DNA from: an uncultured Chromatium sp.
GTDB lineage: Bacteria; Pseudomonadota; Gammaproteobacteria; Chromatiales; Chromatiaceae
NCBI GenBank assembly: GCA_903897335.1
Contig: CAIUAY010000067.1
Location: forward strand, 1-43,022
Direction: 5' to 3'
Length of the DNA stretch: 43,022 nt
Part shown: piece by piece, positions 17,934 to 26,726 of the stretch
Position numbering within the stretch: position 1 is the stretch's first letter
Layout: each line of letters opens with the position of its first letter
Position numbers and translations under genes: made by a program
Notes under the pieces: generated by a model
The model's input: the letters and a program-made list of their open reading frames with translations, nothing else
The model's database searches: none
Told to the model about the DNA's origin: nothing

Positions 17934-18140
17934 TTACCGTCCCTGGATGTCATCAATCGGCGGCTGAGTCGGGCGGTCGGGATAATCGGGAGCAATACCC
18001 CACGCCCGGTCTAACCATCCCGGTTCGGTTTGGCGCTCGTATTTCATGCGCAAGTAGCCAATAAAATCCAATATCTCACGTTGATATTGGGGCGGCAAAG
18101 CGCTGGCTTCCTGATCGATTGCTGCAATGATCTCGTTCAT
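17934..18140 (-). CDS. Small DUF2281-like antitoxin-type protein
   Basis: The 68-residue product starts MNEIIAAIDQEASALPPQYQ and continues REILDFIGYLRMKYE, the pattern of DUF2281 proteins, which are small helical partners often found next to PIN or Uma2-like genes. The C-terminal half (GWLDRAWGIAPDYPDRPTQ) is short and loop-rich. ATG 18140 is chosen because it forms ATGA with the stop of the truncated DUF5615 gene. An upstream alternative at 18185 lies within that gene. It probably acts with the adjacent Uma2 or toxin gene; this is inference. Confidence 0.65.
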   Translation of the reverse strand: MNEIIAAIDQEASALPPQYQREILDFIGYLRMKYERQTEPGWLDRAWGIAPDYPDRPTQPPIDDIQGR

Positions 18141-18316
18141 GGGCGTTCCAGAGCCTGGGTGATGAGGAAACGCTGCTCCGCACAAACAGCCTGCCAGATC
18201 TGATCATCTGGTTTTCCGGTCAAGTGCTCATCGCGCACCGTATCGGCATGGTGCCCATGGCGTTCCAGAATGCCAACCAGCCGCGCAGGCAGGTTCTCGT
18301 CCAACTTGATCTTCAT
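18137..18316 (-). pseudogene. Truncated DUF5615 PIN-like toxin
   Basis: Minus-strand translation gives 59 residues beginning MKIKLDENLPARLVGILERH, then GHHADTVRDEHLTGKPDDQI and WQAVCAEQRFLITQALERP. This is the N-terminal half of DUF5615, a PIN-like toxin of about 110 residues that normally continues after FLITQ with an aspartate-rich catalytic strand (DLDF). Here it breaks off at exactly that point. The start shares an ATGA with the DUF433 stop and the end shares an ATGA with the next gene, so the overlaps of a toxin-antitoxin operon remain although the toxin is probably inactive. The early acidic site (LDENLP) is kept. Confidence 0.7.
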
Positions 18317-18558
18317 GCCACGGCCGGGAGTGCCGACACCGGCAGGTCTTCTTCGGCGGAGATGGCGGCAAAAGCAATGACGGCAGGAATGGCCTCATGG
18401 CTGAGGCTGGGGAAATCTTGCAGCAGTTCTTCTACGTCCATGCCTTCCGCCAGACTGGCCAAAACCGTTCGCACGGTGACGCGGGTGCCGGTCACGACTG
18501 GCTCGCCACCGCAGATCGTCGGGTCGCGGGTGATGTAAGGTTTGTAGTTTATGTTCAT
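18313..18558 (-). CDS. DUF433 antitoxin
   Basis: The 81-residue protein contains the DUF433 signature: ITRDPTICGGEPVVTGTRVTV, then LASLAEGMDVEELLQDFPSL with a closing LSHEAIPAVIAFA. DUF433 proteins have a helix-turn-helix fold and are the usual antitoxin partner of DUF5615. ATG 18558 follows a TGGAGA site by six bases; a second in-frame ATG lies at 18570 right after the helicase stop. Its stop overlaps the truncated toxin start. The antitoxin looks intact while the toxin does not. Confidence 0.88.
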   Translation of the reverse strand: MNINYKPYITRDPTICGGEPVVTGTRVTVRTVLASLAEGMDVEELLQDFPSLSHEAIPAVIAFAAISAEEDLPVSALPAVA

Positions 18559-18570
18559 GGCAATCTCCAT

Positions 18571-21500
18571 TCAGACGCTCGGTTCAGCCAGTCCAAGTGT
18601 ACAGATCAGTCTCGGTTCCCGCGCCGCTTCCTCCTCGGCAATCAGACACAAGCGCCCATCCTCACGGAAGTTCAGCACCAGTTCTGCGAGCCTGTGGTCA
18701 TCGATACCGGATTTAAGCTGACGGTTGAGTGTGTCGGTGGCGCTTTGAAACAGTGGGTAGCGGTAAATCTCTTCCAGGACGCGCTCGATCTGTCGAACAT
18801 GCTCGTCGGTGATGAAGAGGTCGCGCTTGTCACCCAGGCTGGCACGGTAACGCTTGAGCCGCTCATAGGTCTTGAAACGTGCGCCGGTGGGACGCCCGAG
18901 CGCGCCGCCGAAGGATTGCTCTTCGGTCATGATGTGGGCAACGCCCTGTTCGGTCAGCGTGTGGTGCGGCGCCATGCGCGGCAGGGCGGCGGTGTCGGCG
19001 GCACAGGCGGCGGCCTTGAGAATGGTGAGCTGGGATTGGGTGACGGGATTGCCGGCGGCGTCGATCCAGGCGAGTGCATCATTGCCCTGCGGGGTGCGGG
19101 TGTAGACCAGTACGCCCGCTGGCGATCCGACGGCTGCCCGGTGGGCTTTGGTCGCGTAGACGACATCGGGCAAGGCTTCGATGGTTGCCGTCAGACTCGG
19201 ATCGGCATCGGTGGCGTTTTTCCAAATCTGATAGGCGTAGGAGGCCAGATCCACTTCGCTGTCACCGTCATCATCGAGAATGCCGTTGTTCTCCGTATAA
19301 AGATCACGAATCACCTGCGCATTGGCATCGTCATCAAAAAAAGTCTCATCGGAGCCGACCACTTCAGCATTCTGAATCAGACGCTGCTGGATGCGTCGCC
19401 GCAGATCGAGCAGCCGCTCGACCCCGTCCGCCGGGACGAATGAATAGCAGAGGATGCGCTCCGCACGCTGGCCGATACGATCCACGCGCCCAGCACGCTG
19501 GATGAGCCGGGTGATGGCCCAAGGCAGATCGTAATTGACGATGATGGCGCAATCCTGAAGGTTCTGACCTTCCGAGAGCACATCGGTGGCGATCAGCACG
19601 CGCAGTTCGTCGGCTGCCGTTAGGGTGTCACGCTTGCTATTCGCATTCGGCGCAAACCGCCAGACCAACTCTGTTGGGTTCGCACTCTGACCAGTGGCTG
19701 CCGCAATCTGGGTCACGCCACGCGCCGCGATCTGCTCGGCCAGATAGCGGGCGGTATCGGCAAACTGGGTGAAGATCAGGAGCTTTTCATTGCCGTGCTG
19801 CGTGGTGATGAGCTGGAGCAGTTCCGCGAGCTTGCTGTCTTGATCAGCATTCCAATCGCCGCAGGTCGCCAACAATCCGATCAGCGCCTGAGCATCGGTC
19901 AAGAGATCCTCTGCGAGTGCAGGTGCAAACAGTGCGCTGGGTAGCCAGCGGAAGCGCTTGCTGTATGGCCCGCGATAGGCGGTATAGGCCGTTTCGGCAC
20001 GGCGTCGAAAGCCCGTTTCAGTGCGCAGGCGATTCTGGGAGCTGACGCTGACATCTGGATCAGCGTTCAGTGCGTCATCGCTGTTTTCGTCTGCACCCGC
20101 CGAGGCCAGTGGGTCATCGGCATCCTCATCTGCGTCACGGGTGTCGAGTAATTCAGCGCCCTGTGTGCCAAGTGGAATCTCCAGTCCGTTTTCGATGGCA
20201 TGGAGCACGATGAAATTGCGCAGGATGTGCCGTTCGATGGACAGCAGAAAGGCCGGCCCTGCACTCTCCAGCCGTTTGAAGAGATTGGTGCGGCAGAAGC
20301 CCATGAGGCGGGTTCCCGCACGGGAGAGACCGGCGACGATCTGCGCCTGTTGGGCGGTCGGTGGTTGCGCAGGCGTTGGCGCCAGATAGTTCCCCAGACC
20401 ATAGCGCGGCAGTTGCAGCACGTTGATGGTTTCGACCACGGGGACAGAATAAAAGCGGGCGTAGGGGTCGTGAGGGTTCGCGTCGTCGATGCGGAATCTG
20501 ACGTTTTTTGGGATGCGCCGGGGAAAATAGGATTTGGTGCCATCAGTGAACCGAAGATAGCGCCCCTGCGCGTCCTCCTCGGCATAGTTCTGCATGATGA
20601 AGCCACGGGTGCGCCGCACCAGATAGAGCCGCATGAGATCGCGCCAGTCGTCCGGGTCGTCGCTTTTCTCAAAGGCGGCCAACGAGCGGACTGGACACTG
20701 ATGGTGCCGGATAAATTCGTGCTCGCCGCCCAGTTCGGAAATCCGCCGTTCCGGGCGGATGCCAAGGTCAACCTCTTCCTTTAGAAATAGTGCAAGCTGC
20801 GCCGAGAGGTCACGATAGGTTTTGTTGTAGGGCGTGGCGGAGAGCAGGATGCAACGGCTGTCATTGCGATCAATGTAGTCGCGGATCACGCCCCAACGTT
20901 TGCCTTCCTTGTTGCGCAGATTGTGTGACTCGTCGATCAGCACCACACGATAGCGTCGCGTTTTGTCTGGAAGTTCCGCCAGAACCTTGGACAGCGACAT
21001 GACCTTGGCATGGAGCCGATAGCGGTGAACGTAGTCCTCCCACATGGGGATGAGGTTCTTCGGGCAGATGATCAGTGTCTCGGTCGCGTGATCGTCCTCG
21101 AAAATCTTGGCAAGCGCGGTGGCCATCATCGACTTGCCCAGGCCCACGACATCACCGATGAGCACGCCGCCGCGTTTGTTCAGATGGTGCGCGGCGATCT
21201 TGACCGCTGCAACCTGGAAGTCAAAGAGCGCGTTGCCAAAGATGGCTGGAATGCGAAATTCAAGCAGACCAGTACGCGCCTCCTGTGCCAGGTGGTAGGC
21301 CATCTTCAGATAGACATGGTATGGAGACACCAGTCGATCCGCCGCCCAACTCTCGTCGATGATGGCGGCCAGCTCCTTGGAGATATCGATGCACCAGCGT
21401 TCCCGCCAGCGCGCCTCAAACCAGTCGGCCAGCTTGTTGCAGGCATCATGCTCCAGAACATCGAGATTCAGCTCACCCTGATGCGCCAGCTCCGCAAACG

Positions 21501-21990
21501 TCAGATTGCTGCTCCCGACAAACCCGGTCATGGGGTTGTTGGTGTCGTGGCGGTGGATCAGATAGAGCTTGGCGTGCAGCGGATATGCGAGGTGAACCTT
21601 GACGATGAGTTGCTTGGCGCGGAGTTGGACGGCAAGTTGGCGCAGCGCGGATTCATCGACATTGGTCGGGACACCGAAGACCAGTTGGCGTCGGAAATCC
21701 TCGGCCAGACGGCGCTTTTCCCGAAGCGCGGTTTGATTGTCCAGCACGTCATTCTGATCGCGCCGACGCATGGCATGGCGCAGTTCGTCTGAGGGCGAAC
21801 TCTGCATACCAACAAGCAGCCGACAACAGTGACCCTCGCCACCGACCCAACGCCCAACGGCATCCGCCAGATGTCGCCAACCTCGGAGATTGAAATAGCC
21901 AACGCAGAAATCGGCTCGCTCTCCAACCAGCAGAGTTTCCCGCAAGGCAGGCAACAGGCTGTGATCGATGTTGTCGAAGATTCTTGGCAT
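18571..21990 (-). CDS. PLD-nuclease/SNF2-type helicase fusion, defence-associated
   Basis: This 1139-residue protein joins two activities. Residues 1-200 carry a phospholipase D-type nuclease half-site, HAKLY (139-143) and GSSN (159-162). Residues 255-850 are a superfamily 2 SNF2-like helicase: P-loop GDVVGLGKS (279-287), DESH box (353-356), SAT (384-386), LLIFTQFADT (about 737-746) and QRAGRVDRIGQ (831-841). A very acidic linker lies at about 617-648. About 290 C-terminal residues have no assigned fold. Such fusions are found beside Eco57I-type methylases in restriction-like loci, and the methylase lies four small genes downstream on the same strand. Expected role: ATP-driven recognition and cutting of unmodified foreign DNA. 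The domains are seen; the role is inference. Confidence 0.88.
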   Translation of the reverse strand: MPRIFDNIDHSLLPALRETLLVGERADFCVGYFNLRGWRHLADAVGRWVGGEGHCCRLLVGMQSSPSDELRHAMRRRDQNDVLDNQTALREKRRLAEDFRRQLVFGVPTNVDESALRQLAVQLRAKQLIVKVHLAYPLHAKLYLIHRHDTNNPMTGFVGSSNLTFAELAHQGELNLDVLEHDACNKLADWFEARWRERWCIDISKELAAIIDESWAADRLVSPYHVYLKMAYHLAQEARTGLLEFRIPAIFGNALFDFQVAAVKIAAHHLNKRGGVLIGDVVGLGKSMMATALAKIFEDDHATETLIICPKNLIPMWEDYVHRYRLHAKVMSLSKVLAELPDKTRRYRVVLIDESHNLRNKEGKRWGVIRDYIDRNDSRCILLSATPYNKTYRDLSAQLALFLKEEVDLGIRPERRISELGGEHEFIRHHQCPVRSLAAFEKSDDPDDWRDLMRLYLVRRTRGFIMQNYAEEDAQGRYLRFTDGTKSYFPRRIPKNVRFRIDDANPHDPYARFYSVPVVETINVLQLPRYGLGNYLAPTPAQPPTAQQAQIVAGLSRAGTRLMGFCRTNLFKRLESAGPAFLLSIERHILRNFIVLHAIENGLEIPLGTQGAELLDTRDADEDADDPLASAGADENSDDALNADPDVSVSSQNRLRTETGFRRRAETAYTAYRGPYSKRFRWLPSALFAPALAEDLLTDAQALIGLLATCGDWNADQDSKLAELLQLITTQHGNEKLLIFTQFADTARYLAEQIAARGVTQIAAATGQSANPTELVWRFAPNANSKRDTLTAADELRVLIATDVLSEGQNLQDCAIIVNYDLPWAITRLIQRAGRVDRIGQRAERILCYSFVPADGVERLLDLRRRIQQRLIQNAEVVGSDETFFDDDANAQVIRDLYTENNGILDDDGDSEVDLASYAYQIWKNATDADPSLTATIEALPDVVYATKAHRAAVGSPAGVLVYTRTPQGNDALAWIDAAGNPVTQSQLTILKAAACAADTAALPRMAPHHTLTEQGVAHIMTEEQSFGGALGRPTGARFKTYERLKRYRASLGDKRDLFITDEHVRQIERVLEEIYRYPLFQSATDTLNRQLKSGIDDHRLAELVLNFREDGRLCLIAEEEAAREPRLICTLGLAEPSV

Positions 21991-22066
21991 GAGATGATCC
22001 TGAGTGGCCGTCAGCCGAACGCTTGCCGGGTCGATGCTTTCGGCGCGAAGCGGATAGGTGTCGTCG

Positions 22067-22552
22067 TTAAGCCAGAATCTCGACCAGCGTCCCGTTTGGT
22101 GTCTGGTCGAACAGTGCGATCAGATCCTGATTGTGCATACGGATACAGCCATGCGAACGCGGCTCGCCGAGTGGTTCGGAATCCGGGCAGCCGTGGATGT
22201 AGATATAACGGCGCAGCGTATCGACGCACCCGCCACGATTGCGCCCCGGTTCGCACCCCGTGAGCCAGAGAATGCGCGTTAGAATCCAGTCGCGTTCTGG
22301 CCAGACGGCGGCCAGCGCCGCATCATAGATTTCGCCAGTCGGTCGCCGTCCACGAAAGACCGTTCCCGGCGGACAGCCGTCACCAATCCGTAGCCGCACC
22401 CGATGCCGACCACGCGGTGTGCAGCCACTCCCAATCTGCTCACCTGCGCCATTGCGACCGGTTGCAACGGGATAGCTGGTGCGCCGGTTTCCAGCATCCC
22501 AGAGCGTCAGGATCTGACGCTCAATCTCCACCAGCAGCCGAGGTTCCATCAT
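22067..22552 (-). CDS. YkuD-type L,D-transpeptidase
   Basis: The 161-residue protein has the L,D-transpeptidase fold with the catalytic motif seen as YIHG, then RSHGCIRMHNQDLI, whose cysteine attacks the peptidoglycan stem peptide. An early strand pattern (LLVEIERQILTLWDAG) is typical of the domain. No signal peptide is visible, which is common in this short subgroup, so its location is uncertain. The start overlaps the VWA gene stop (TGATG), so it is translationally coupled to the MoxR/VWA run. A cell-envelope role for that run would fit. Confidence 0.88.
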   Translation of the reverse strand: MMEPRLLVEIERQILTLWDAGNRRTSYPVATGRNGAGEQIGSGCTPRGRHRVRLRIGDGCPPGTVFRGRRPTGEIYDAALAAVWPERDWILTRILWLTGCEPGRNRGGCVDTLRRYIYIHGCPDSEPLGEPRSHGCIRMHNQDLIALFDQTPNGTLVEILA

Positions 22553-23541
22553 CAGGTGCGCAGACGGACAACGGGACGGACAACGGAACCCAGCGCCAGC
22601 CCGACCGTCAGCAGCAGCGCTGCGGATGCTGGCCAGACAAACAGCGACCGCTGAGGTCGGAACGTGCGCTGATCGCGTTCGTTGGGTTCGAGTTGATCCA
22701 GCTCGGCATAGACGGCTTCGAGCTGTTCCAGATTCGTTGCCGCAAAGAAACGTCCACCGGTGGTCTCGGCGATCTGTTTGAGGGTTGTGGGGTCAAAGTC
22801 ATTGCCCTGACGCAGCAGACGCATTCCGAAGGGCGTGCGGATGCCGACCTCGCCACCGCCAATCCCAATCGTGTAGACCCGTACCCCGGACTGTGCGGCG
22901 AGCTTTGCAGCGGCGATGGGATCGAGCGCCCCGGCGGTGTTCTGGCCATCCGTCAGCAGCACCAGCACACGCTGTCCTTCTGGCTGTTCGCGCAGCCGCT
23001 TGACGGCAACCGCGATGGCGTCACCGATGGCCGTTTCACGTCCAGCCAGACCGATCACCGCTTCATTGAGCATGGTTGCCACGGTCGCACCGTCGAAGGT
23101 CAGTGGCGTCTGAAGATAAGCCTGACTGCCGAACAGGATCAGACCGAGCCGATCCTGATCGCGGCGTTTGACAAAGCGCGTCGCCACCGCCTGCACTGCC
23201 GCCAGCCGCGAGACCGCCCGCCCGTTCAGTTCATAGTCTTCCTGCTCCATGCTGCCTGAGATGTCGAGCGCCAGCATCAGATCACGTCCGGCGACCGGCA
23301 GGCCGATCGGCTCGCCGATCCACTGTGGACGTGCGGCGCCCAGCACCAGCAGAGCCCAGGCCACAAGCGCCACCAGCAGACGCCACCAGGAAAAGCGCGA
23401 GCGTTCACCAGTCACCGGCAGTTGCGCATAAAACGGCAGTCGCAACGCCGCACCGATCTGGGCGCGGACAGGTGGCAGCCAACGCGCCAGCAACGGCAGT
23501 GGCAGCGCGAGCAGAACCCAGGGCCAATCGAGTGTGATCAT
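22552..23541 (-). CDS. VWA-domain membrane protein (BatA/BatB-like)
   Basis: The 329-residue protein has an N-terminal membrane helix pair (LLVALVAWALLVLGAA), a von Willebrand A domain with the metal site LALDISGSMEQED, a TDGQNTAG loop, and a C-terminal membrane helix (ASAALLLTVGLALGSVV). This arrangement is that of BatA/BatB (aerotolerance-type) proteins, which work with MoxR ATPases, probably on envelope or enzyme assembly. It overlaps the DUF4381 gene upstream (ATGA) and the transpeptidase gene downstream. Confidence 0.9.
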   Translation of the reverse strand: MITLDWPWVLLALPLPLLARWLPPVRAQIGAALRLPFYAQLPVTGERSRFSWWRLLVALVAWALLVLGAARPQWIGEPIGLPVAGRDLMLALDISGSMEQEDYELNGRAVSRLAAVQAVATRFVKRRDQDRLGLILFGSQAYLQTPLTFDGATVATMLNEAVIGLAGRETAIGDAIAVAVKRLREQPEGQRVLVLLTDGQNTAGALDPIAAAKLAAQSGVRVYTIGIGGGEVGIRTPFGMRLLRQGNDFDPTTLKQIAETTGGRFFAATNLEQLEAVYAELDQLEPNERDQRTFRPQRSLFVWPASAALLLTVGLALGSVVRPVVRLRT

Positions 23542-24053
23542 CGGTGGATTTTCTCATTCTGGCTGGAAGCGGATTGCGCATTACGAATCCAGTCTGCGGC
23601 CAGTTTGTGCAGTTGTTCAGGATCGCCGTCTTGAGCCGTGGCATCCGCCCGATACGCTGCATCGGTGAACAACCGTCCCGCGCCCTGCGTGAAACCACCA
23701 TTGCCGCCAGTTGCATCGAGAAATGACAGCCATGCCTGCCCGGTCAGTCCAGCGATCTGCGCAGACGGGAAACGCACCAGCGCCAGACGGCGTAATAACT
23801 GCGCAACACCAGCGGCAAAGCGGCGCACATCGCCATCGGCTGTCAGCGCGGTTTGGAGTGCGTCAAGTTGACGCAGTGCGATTCGGGTGCTGGTGCGCTG
23901 TTGATGCCAGCGCCGCCAAACGTGCGCCGTGAGCAGCAGCGTTGCCAGCAGCACTCCGGCGACCAGCCACCAGCCCGGCGCTGGTGGCCACCAGGACACC
24001 GGATCGGGCAGATGCCAGTCGCGCAGATTGGACAGTGGATCCGCATTCATCAC
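23538..24053 (-). CDS. DUF4381 membrane protein
   Basis: This 171-residue protein starts LSNLRDWHLPDPVSWWPPAP, has one membrane helix (WWLVAGVLLATLLLTAHVW) and continues with a helical cytoplasmic or periplasmic domain that includes LRRLALVRFPSAQIAGLTG and AWLSFLDAT. This is the DUF4381 pattern, a standard member of MoxR-DUF58-VWA operons. Its start and stop both share ATGA overlaps with the neighbours, indicating tight coupling. Its biochemical role is unknown. Confidence 0.88.
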   Translation of the reverse strand: MMNADPLSNLRDWHLPDPVSWWPPAPGWWLVAGVLLATLLLTAHVWRRWHQQRTSTRIALRQLDALQTALTADGDVRRFAAGVAQLLRRLALVRFPSAQIAGLTGQAWLSFLDATGGNGGFTQGAGRLFTDAAYRADATAQDGDPEQLHKLAADWIRNAQSASSQNEKIHR

Positions 24054-24991
24054 CGTGAAGTCCCAAAACGTGCGCCCAGTTCATGCGCGAGCGTCGCGCC
24101 GACCGGCTGATGCGTCGCCAATTGCAGCAGGTGTGCGCGATGACGTTGCGCGAGCTGTTGCAGCCGATCCAACCGCTGCTGAAAGATGCTCCGATACGCT
24201 TCGCGCTGGCTGGCATGGGTCAGATCCAGTTGCTGCTGATGGCGACCATCCGTCACGGGATACCGACCAGGCGGCGGTACGTCGGACTCTAGCGCATCAT
24301 GAATCAAAATCAGCAGCAGCTCCTGATCCGTGGCCAGATGACTGAGCCAGACGCTGTGTTCTGGCTGGATGTCGGCAAAATCGCTGATCACTGCGACCAG
24401 GCTGCCGGGACGGATCTGGCGGGTCAGATGCGCCCCCGCCTCGCTGATGGAAGCGTAGCCAGCCCCGGAGGCGACTGGCGCGGCGCTCAGACGCTCCAGC
24501 AGCGGCAGGAGTCCGGCACCCCGGGACGCAGGCTGGCGTTGCAGAGAACGGGTTTCATCGAACACTAGCCCGCCCACGCGATCCCCCCGATCGACCGCCG
24601 CCCAGCCAAGCAGCGCTGCCGTCTGTGCTGCAATCACCGATTTGAAAGTCACCCGGCTGCCAAAGCGCATCGATGCGCCCTGATCGACCAGCAGCCAGAC
24701 CGGACGCTCGCGCTCTTCCCGAAACAGCTTCACATGCGGGATACCGGTGCGAGCCGTCACCCGCCAGTCCATGTTGCGTGGATCATCGCCCGGCTGATAA
24801 ACCCGCGACTCGTCGAACTCCATGCCGCGCCCGCGAAAGCGCGACAGATGCCCGCCGCTGCGGGTCGCCAGCACCCGTCCACGCGGCGCGAGATCAAGCC
24901 GTCGCGCCTGTTCACGGAGTGCGATCAGCGCCTTGAGATCAGGACGGATGCCGGCATTCGCGGCGGTCTGGCGTGGAATGACAGTCGTCAT
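24050..24991 (-). CDS. DUF58 protein of the MoxR/VWA operon
   Basis: The 313-residue protein contains the DUF58 signature: the RGMEFDESRVYQPGDDPRNM block followed by DWRVTARTG and LFREERERPVWLLVDQG, which is a degenerate VWA-like fold. DUF58 proteins are always close to MoxR ATPases and VWA proteins and are thought to be substrates or adaptors. It has no membrane helix. A DUF29 gene lies between it and the MoxR gene, which is unusual because these are normally adjacent. Confidence 0.9.
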   Translation of the reverse strand: MTTVIPRQTAANAGIRPDLKALIALREQARRLDLAPRGRVLATRSGGHLSRFRGRGMEFDESRVYQPGDDPRNMDWRVTARTGIPHVKLFREERERPVWLLVDQGASMRFGSRVTFKSVIAAQTAALLGWAAVDRGDRVGGLVFDETRSLQRQPASRGAGLLPLLERLSAAPVASGAGYASISEAGAHLTRQIRPGSLVAVISDFADIQPEHSVWLSHLATDQELLLILIHDALESDVPPPGRYPVTDGRHQQQLDLTHASQREAYRSIFQQRLDRLQQLAQRHRAHLLQLATHQPVGATLAHELGARFGTSR

Positions 24992-25006
24992 AAAGGTACT
25001 GAATGA

Positions 25007-25489
25007 TCAGTGATCCTGTGGGTCGGATGCTGGATAAAAGCGGTTGTCGAGCAGTTGATCTATGGAGTAAGGGCAATCGGTCGGGAAGGTTTCGGGCGGC
25101 AGGCCGGTTTCATCGCTGGCCAGTTGAACGGCATCGACATACGCCTCAGCAATCGTTTCGGCAAGCAATGACTTGAGACCGGGCGATTTTTTCAAATGTT
25201 TTGCCACGCGGTTGCGCTGTTCGATGATGGTGACGCGCCAACTACGACCATCGAATTCGCGCCAACGCTCGGACAGGGTTTGGAGTTGATATGCCCATTT
25301 CAACAGATGCGCGAGCAGGATGGTCAGCCGATTTTCCAGTTCGTGCTGATCGCTCTTGCTCATATCGCTCAGTTCTTCCAGTAGATGCTCGACATCCAGT
25401 TCCGCGTAGCGCCCCGTGCGCAGCAGTTCGGCATTCAGGGTTGCCCACGCGGAATAATCGGTTTGATAGAGCGTACTGAGTTCGGTCAT
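25007..25489 (-). CDS. DUF29 protein
   Basis: The 160-residue protein starts LYQTDYSAWATLNAELLRTG and contains DVEHLLEELSDMSKSDQHEL, then LTILLAHLLKWAYQ. This is the DUF29 pattern, a helical family abundant in cyanobacteria and phototrophic proteobacteria with no known function. It breaks the normal MoxR-DUF58 adjacency, with gaps of about 48 and 15 bases on either side. A stretch of seven or more C just before the start (plus strand) suggests a join. It is likely a later insertion that kept transcription going. Confidence 0.9.
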   Translation of the reverse strand: MTELSTLYQTDYSAWATLNAELLRTGRYAELDVEHLLEELSDMSKSDQHELENRLTILLAHLLKWAYQLQTLSERWREFDGRSWRVTIIEQRNRVAKHLKKSPGLKSLLAETIAEAYVDAVQLASDETGLPPETFPTDCPYSIDQLLDNRFYPASDPQDH

Positions 25490-25537
25490 GTTGCCCCCCC
25501 CGAGTCGGTTGTGCCATTTCGCATGTTGCCAGTGCGT

Positions 25538-26557
25538 TTAGGGCGCTGGCACCCGCGCTAGCAGCAGGTTGATGAAATCATCTGGGGTGCGTCCTTCCGC
25601 TTCCGATTCATAGGACAGCAGCACTCGATGGCGCAGAATGTCGGGAGCGAGTGCCTGCACATCGTCAGGCGAGACGTAATCGCGCCTATTCAGCCAGGCA
25701 TTTGCTCTGGCGCAGCGGTCAAGCGCAATGGTGGCGCGGGGACTGGCACCGAAGCGCAACCAGCCGCCGAGATCAGCGGCATAGGCGGTGGGACGGCGCG
25801 TGGCCATCACCAGATGCACCAGATAAGTCTCAATTTCTGGTGCCATGTAGAGATCAAGAAGCGCCCGCCGTGCCGCGAAGACATCGGCCTGACTGACCAC
25901 CACGCCTGAGCTGTCGAGCCGTTCGCCACGCGCCTCGTCACGGTTGAGCAACAGGATCGCACGCTCGGTGTCCAGATCGGGATAGTCCACGCGAACGTGC
26001 ATCAAAAAGCGGTCGAGCTGCGCCTCCGGCAGCGGATAGGTGCCTTCCTGTTCGATTGGATTCTGGGTGGCCATGACCAGGAACAGACGCGGTAGCGGAT
26101 AGGTTTCACGTCCGACCGTGACCTGACGTTCGCCCATCGCCTCCAGCAGCGCCGACTGCACCTTGGCGGGTGCGCGGTTAACCTCGTCAGCCAGCAGCAG
26201 ATTGTGAAAGATCGGGCCGCGATCAAAGCGGAAACTGCCGTCGTTGGGTCGATAGATCTCGGTGCCGGTGAGATCAGCCGGCAGCAGATCCGGGGTGAAC
26301 TGGATACGGTGAAAATCGCCTTCCAGTCCAGCGGCCAGCGCCTTGATGGCGGTGGTCTTGGCCAGCCCCGGCGCACCTTCGACCAGCAGATGTCCATCGG
26401 CAAGCAGCGCGGTCAACAGACGATCGATGAGCGTGCGCTGTCCGAGAATCGTCTGGGCAATGCGCTGGCGCAGTGCAGCGAACTGTGCAACAGCACGGGT
26501 TGAAGACGCGGCATCGCGGGTTGCTGCAAGCAGGTCAGGCGTGAATTGTTGATCCAA
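25538..26557 (-). CDS. MoxR-family AAA+ ATPase
   Basis: The 339-residue ATPase shows the MoxR P-loop EGAPGLAKTTAIKALA, the GDFHRIQFTPDLLPAD block, Walker B LLLADEVNRAPAKVQSALLE, MATQNPIEQEGTYPLPEAQL and the LDRFLMHVRVDYP sensor region. MoxR proteins act as chaperone-like ATPases with VWA partners, here the DUF58, DUF4381 and VWA proteins downstream. It is the first gene of the long minus-strand run; the 350-base region upstream is the place for its promoter. Confidence 0.95.
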   Translation of the reverse strand: MDQQFTPDLLAATRDAASSTRAVAQFAALRQRIAQTILGQRTLIDRLLTALLADGHLLVEGAPGLAKTTAIKALAAGLEGDFHRIQFTPDLLPADLTGTEIYRPNDGSFRFDRGPIFHNLLLADEVNRAPAKVQSALLEAMGERQVTVGRETYPLPRLFLVMATQNPIEQEGTYPLPEAQLDRFLMHVRVDYPDLDTERAILLLNRDEARGERLDSSGVVVSQADVFAARRALLDLYMAPEIETYLVHLVMATRRPTAYAADLGGWLRFGASPRATIALDRCARANAWLNRRDYVSPDDVQALAPDILRHRVLLSYESEAEGRTPDDFINLLLARVPAP

Positions 26558-26726
26558 GGTTATTGCTCTCCATCGTGGATCTGATCGGTGCCACCGTCGG
26601 CATCTGCCATAAGGTTCCAGAATACTGAAATTTTAATCCGATTCAACGTCAGTTCTGGATAAGCGTTCTGGGAGCAGAACTGGCCAGGATTTCTGGATGT
26701 CGCCACCGTTGGTTTGCGGAGACGCC

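Noticed and set aside
18397-19443. Open frame of 348 codons on the plus strand opposite the DUF433 gene and helicase end
   Set aside because: It runs across several real genes on the other strand and shows no family motif.
21010-23259. Long plus-strand frames (260 and 280 codons) opposite the helicase and the VWA gene
   Set aside because: They lie opposite well-supported genes and have no motifs or ribosome sites.
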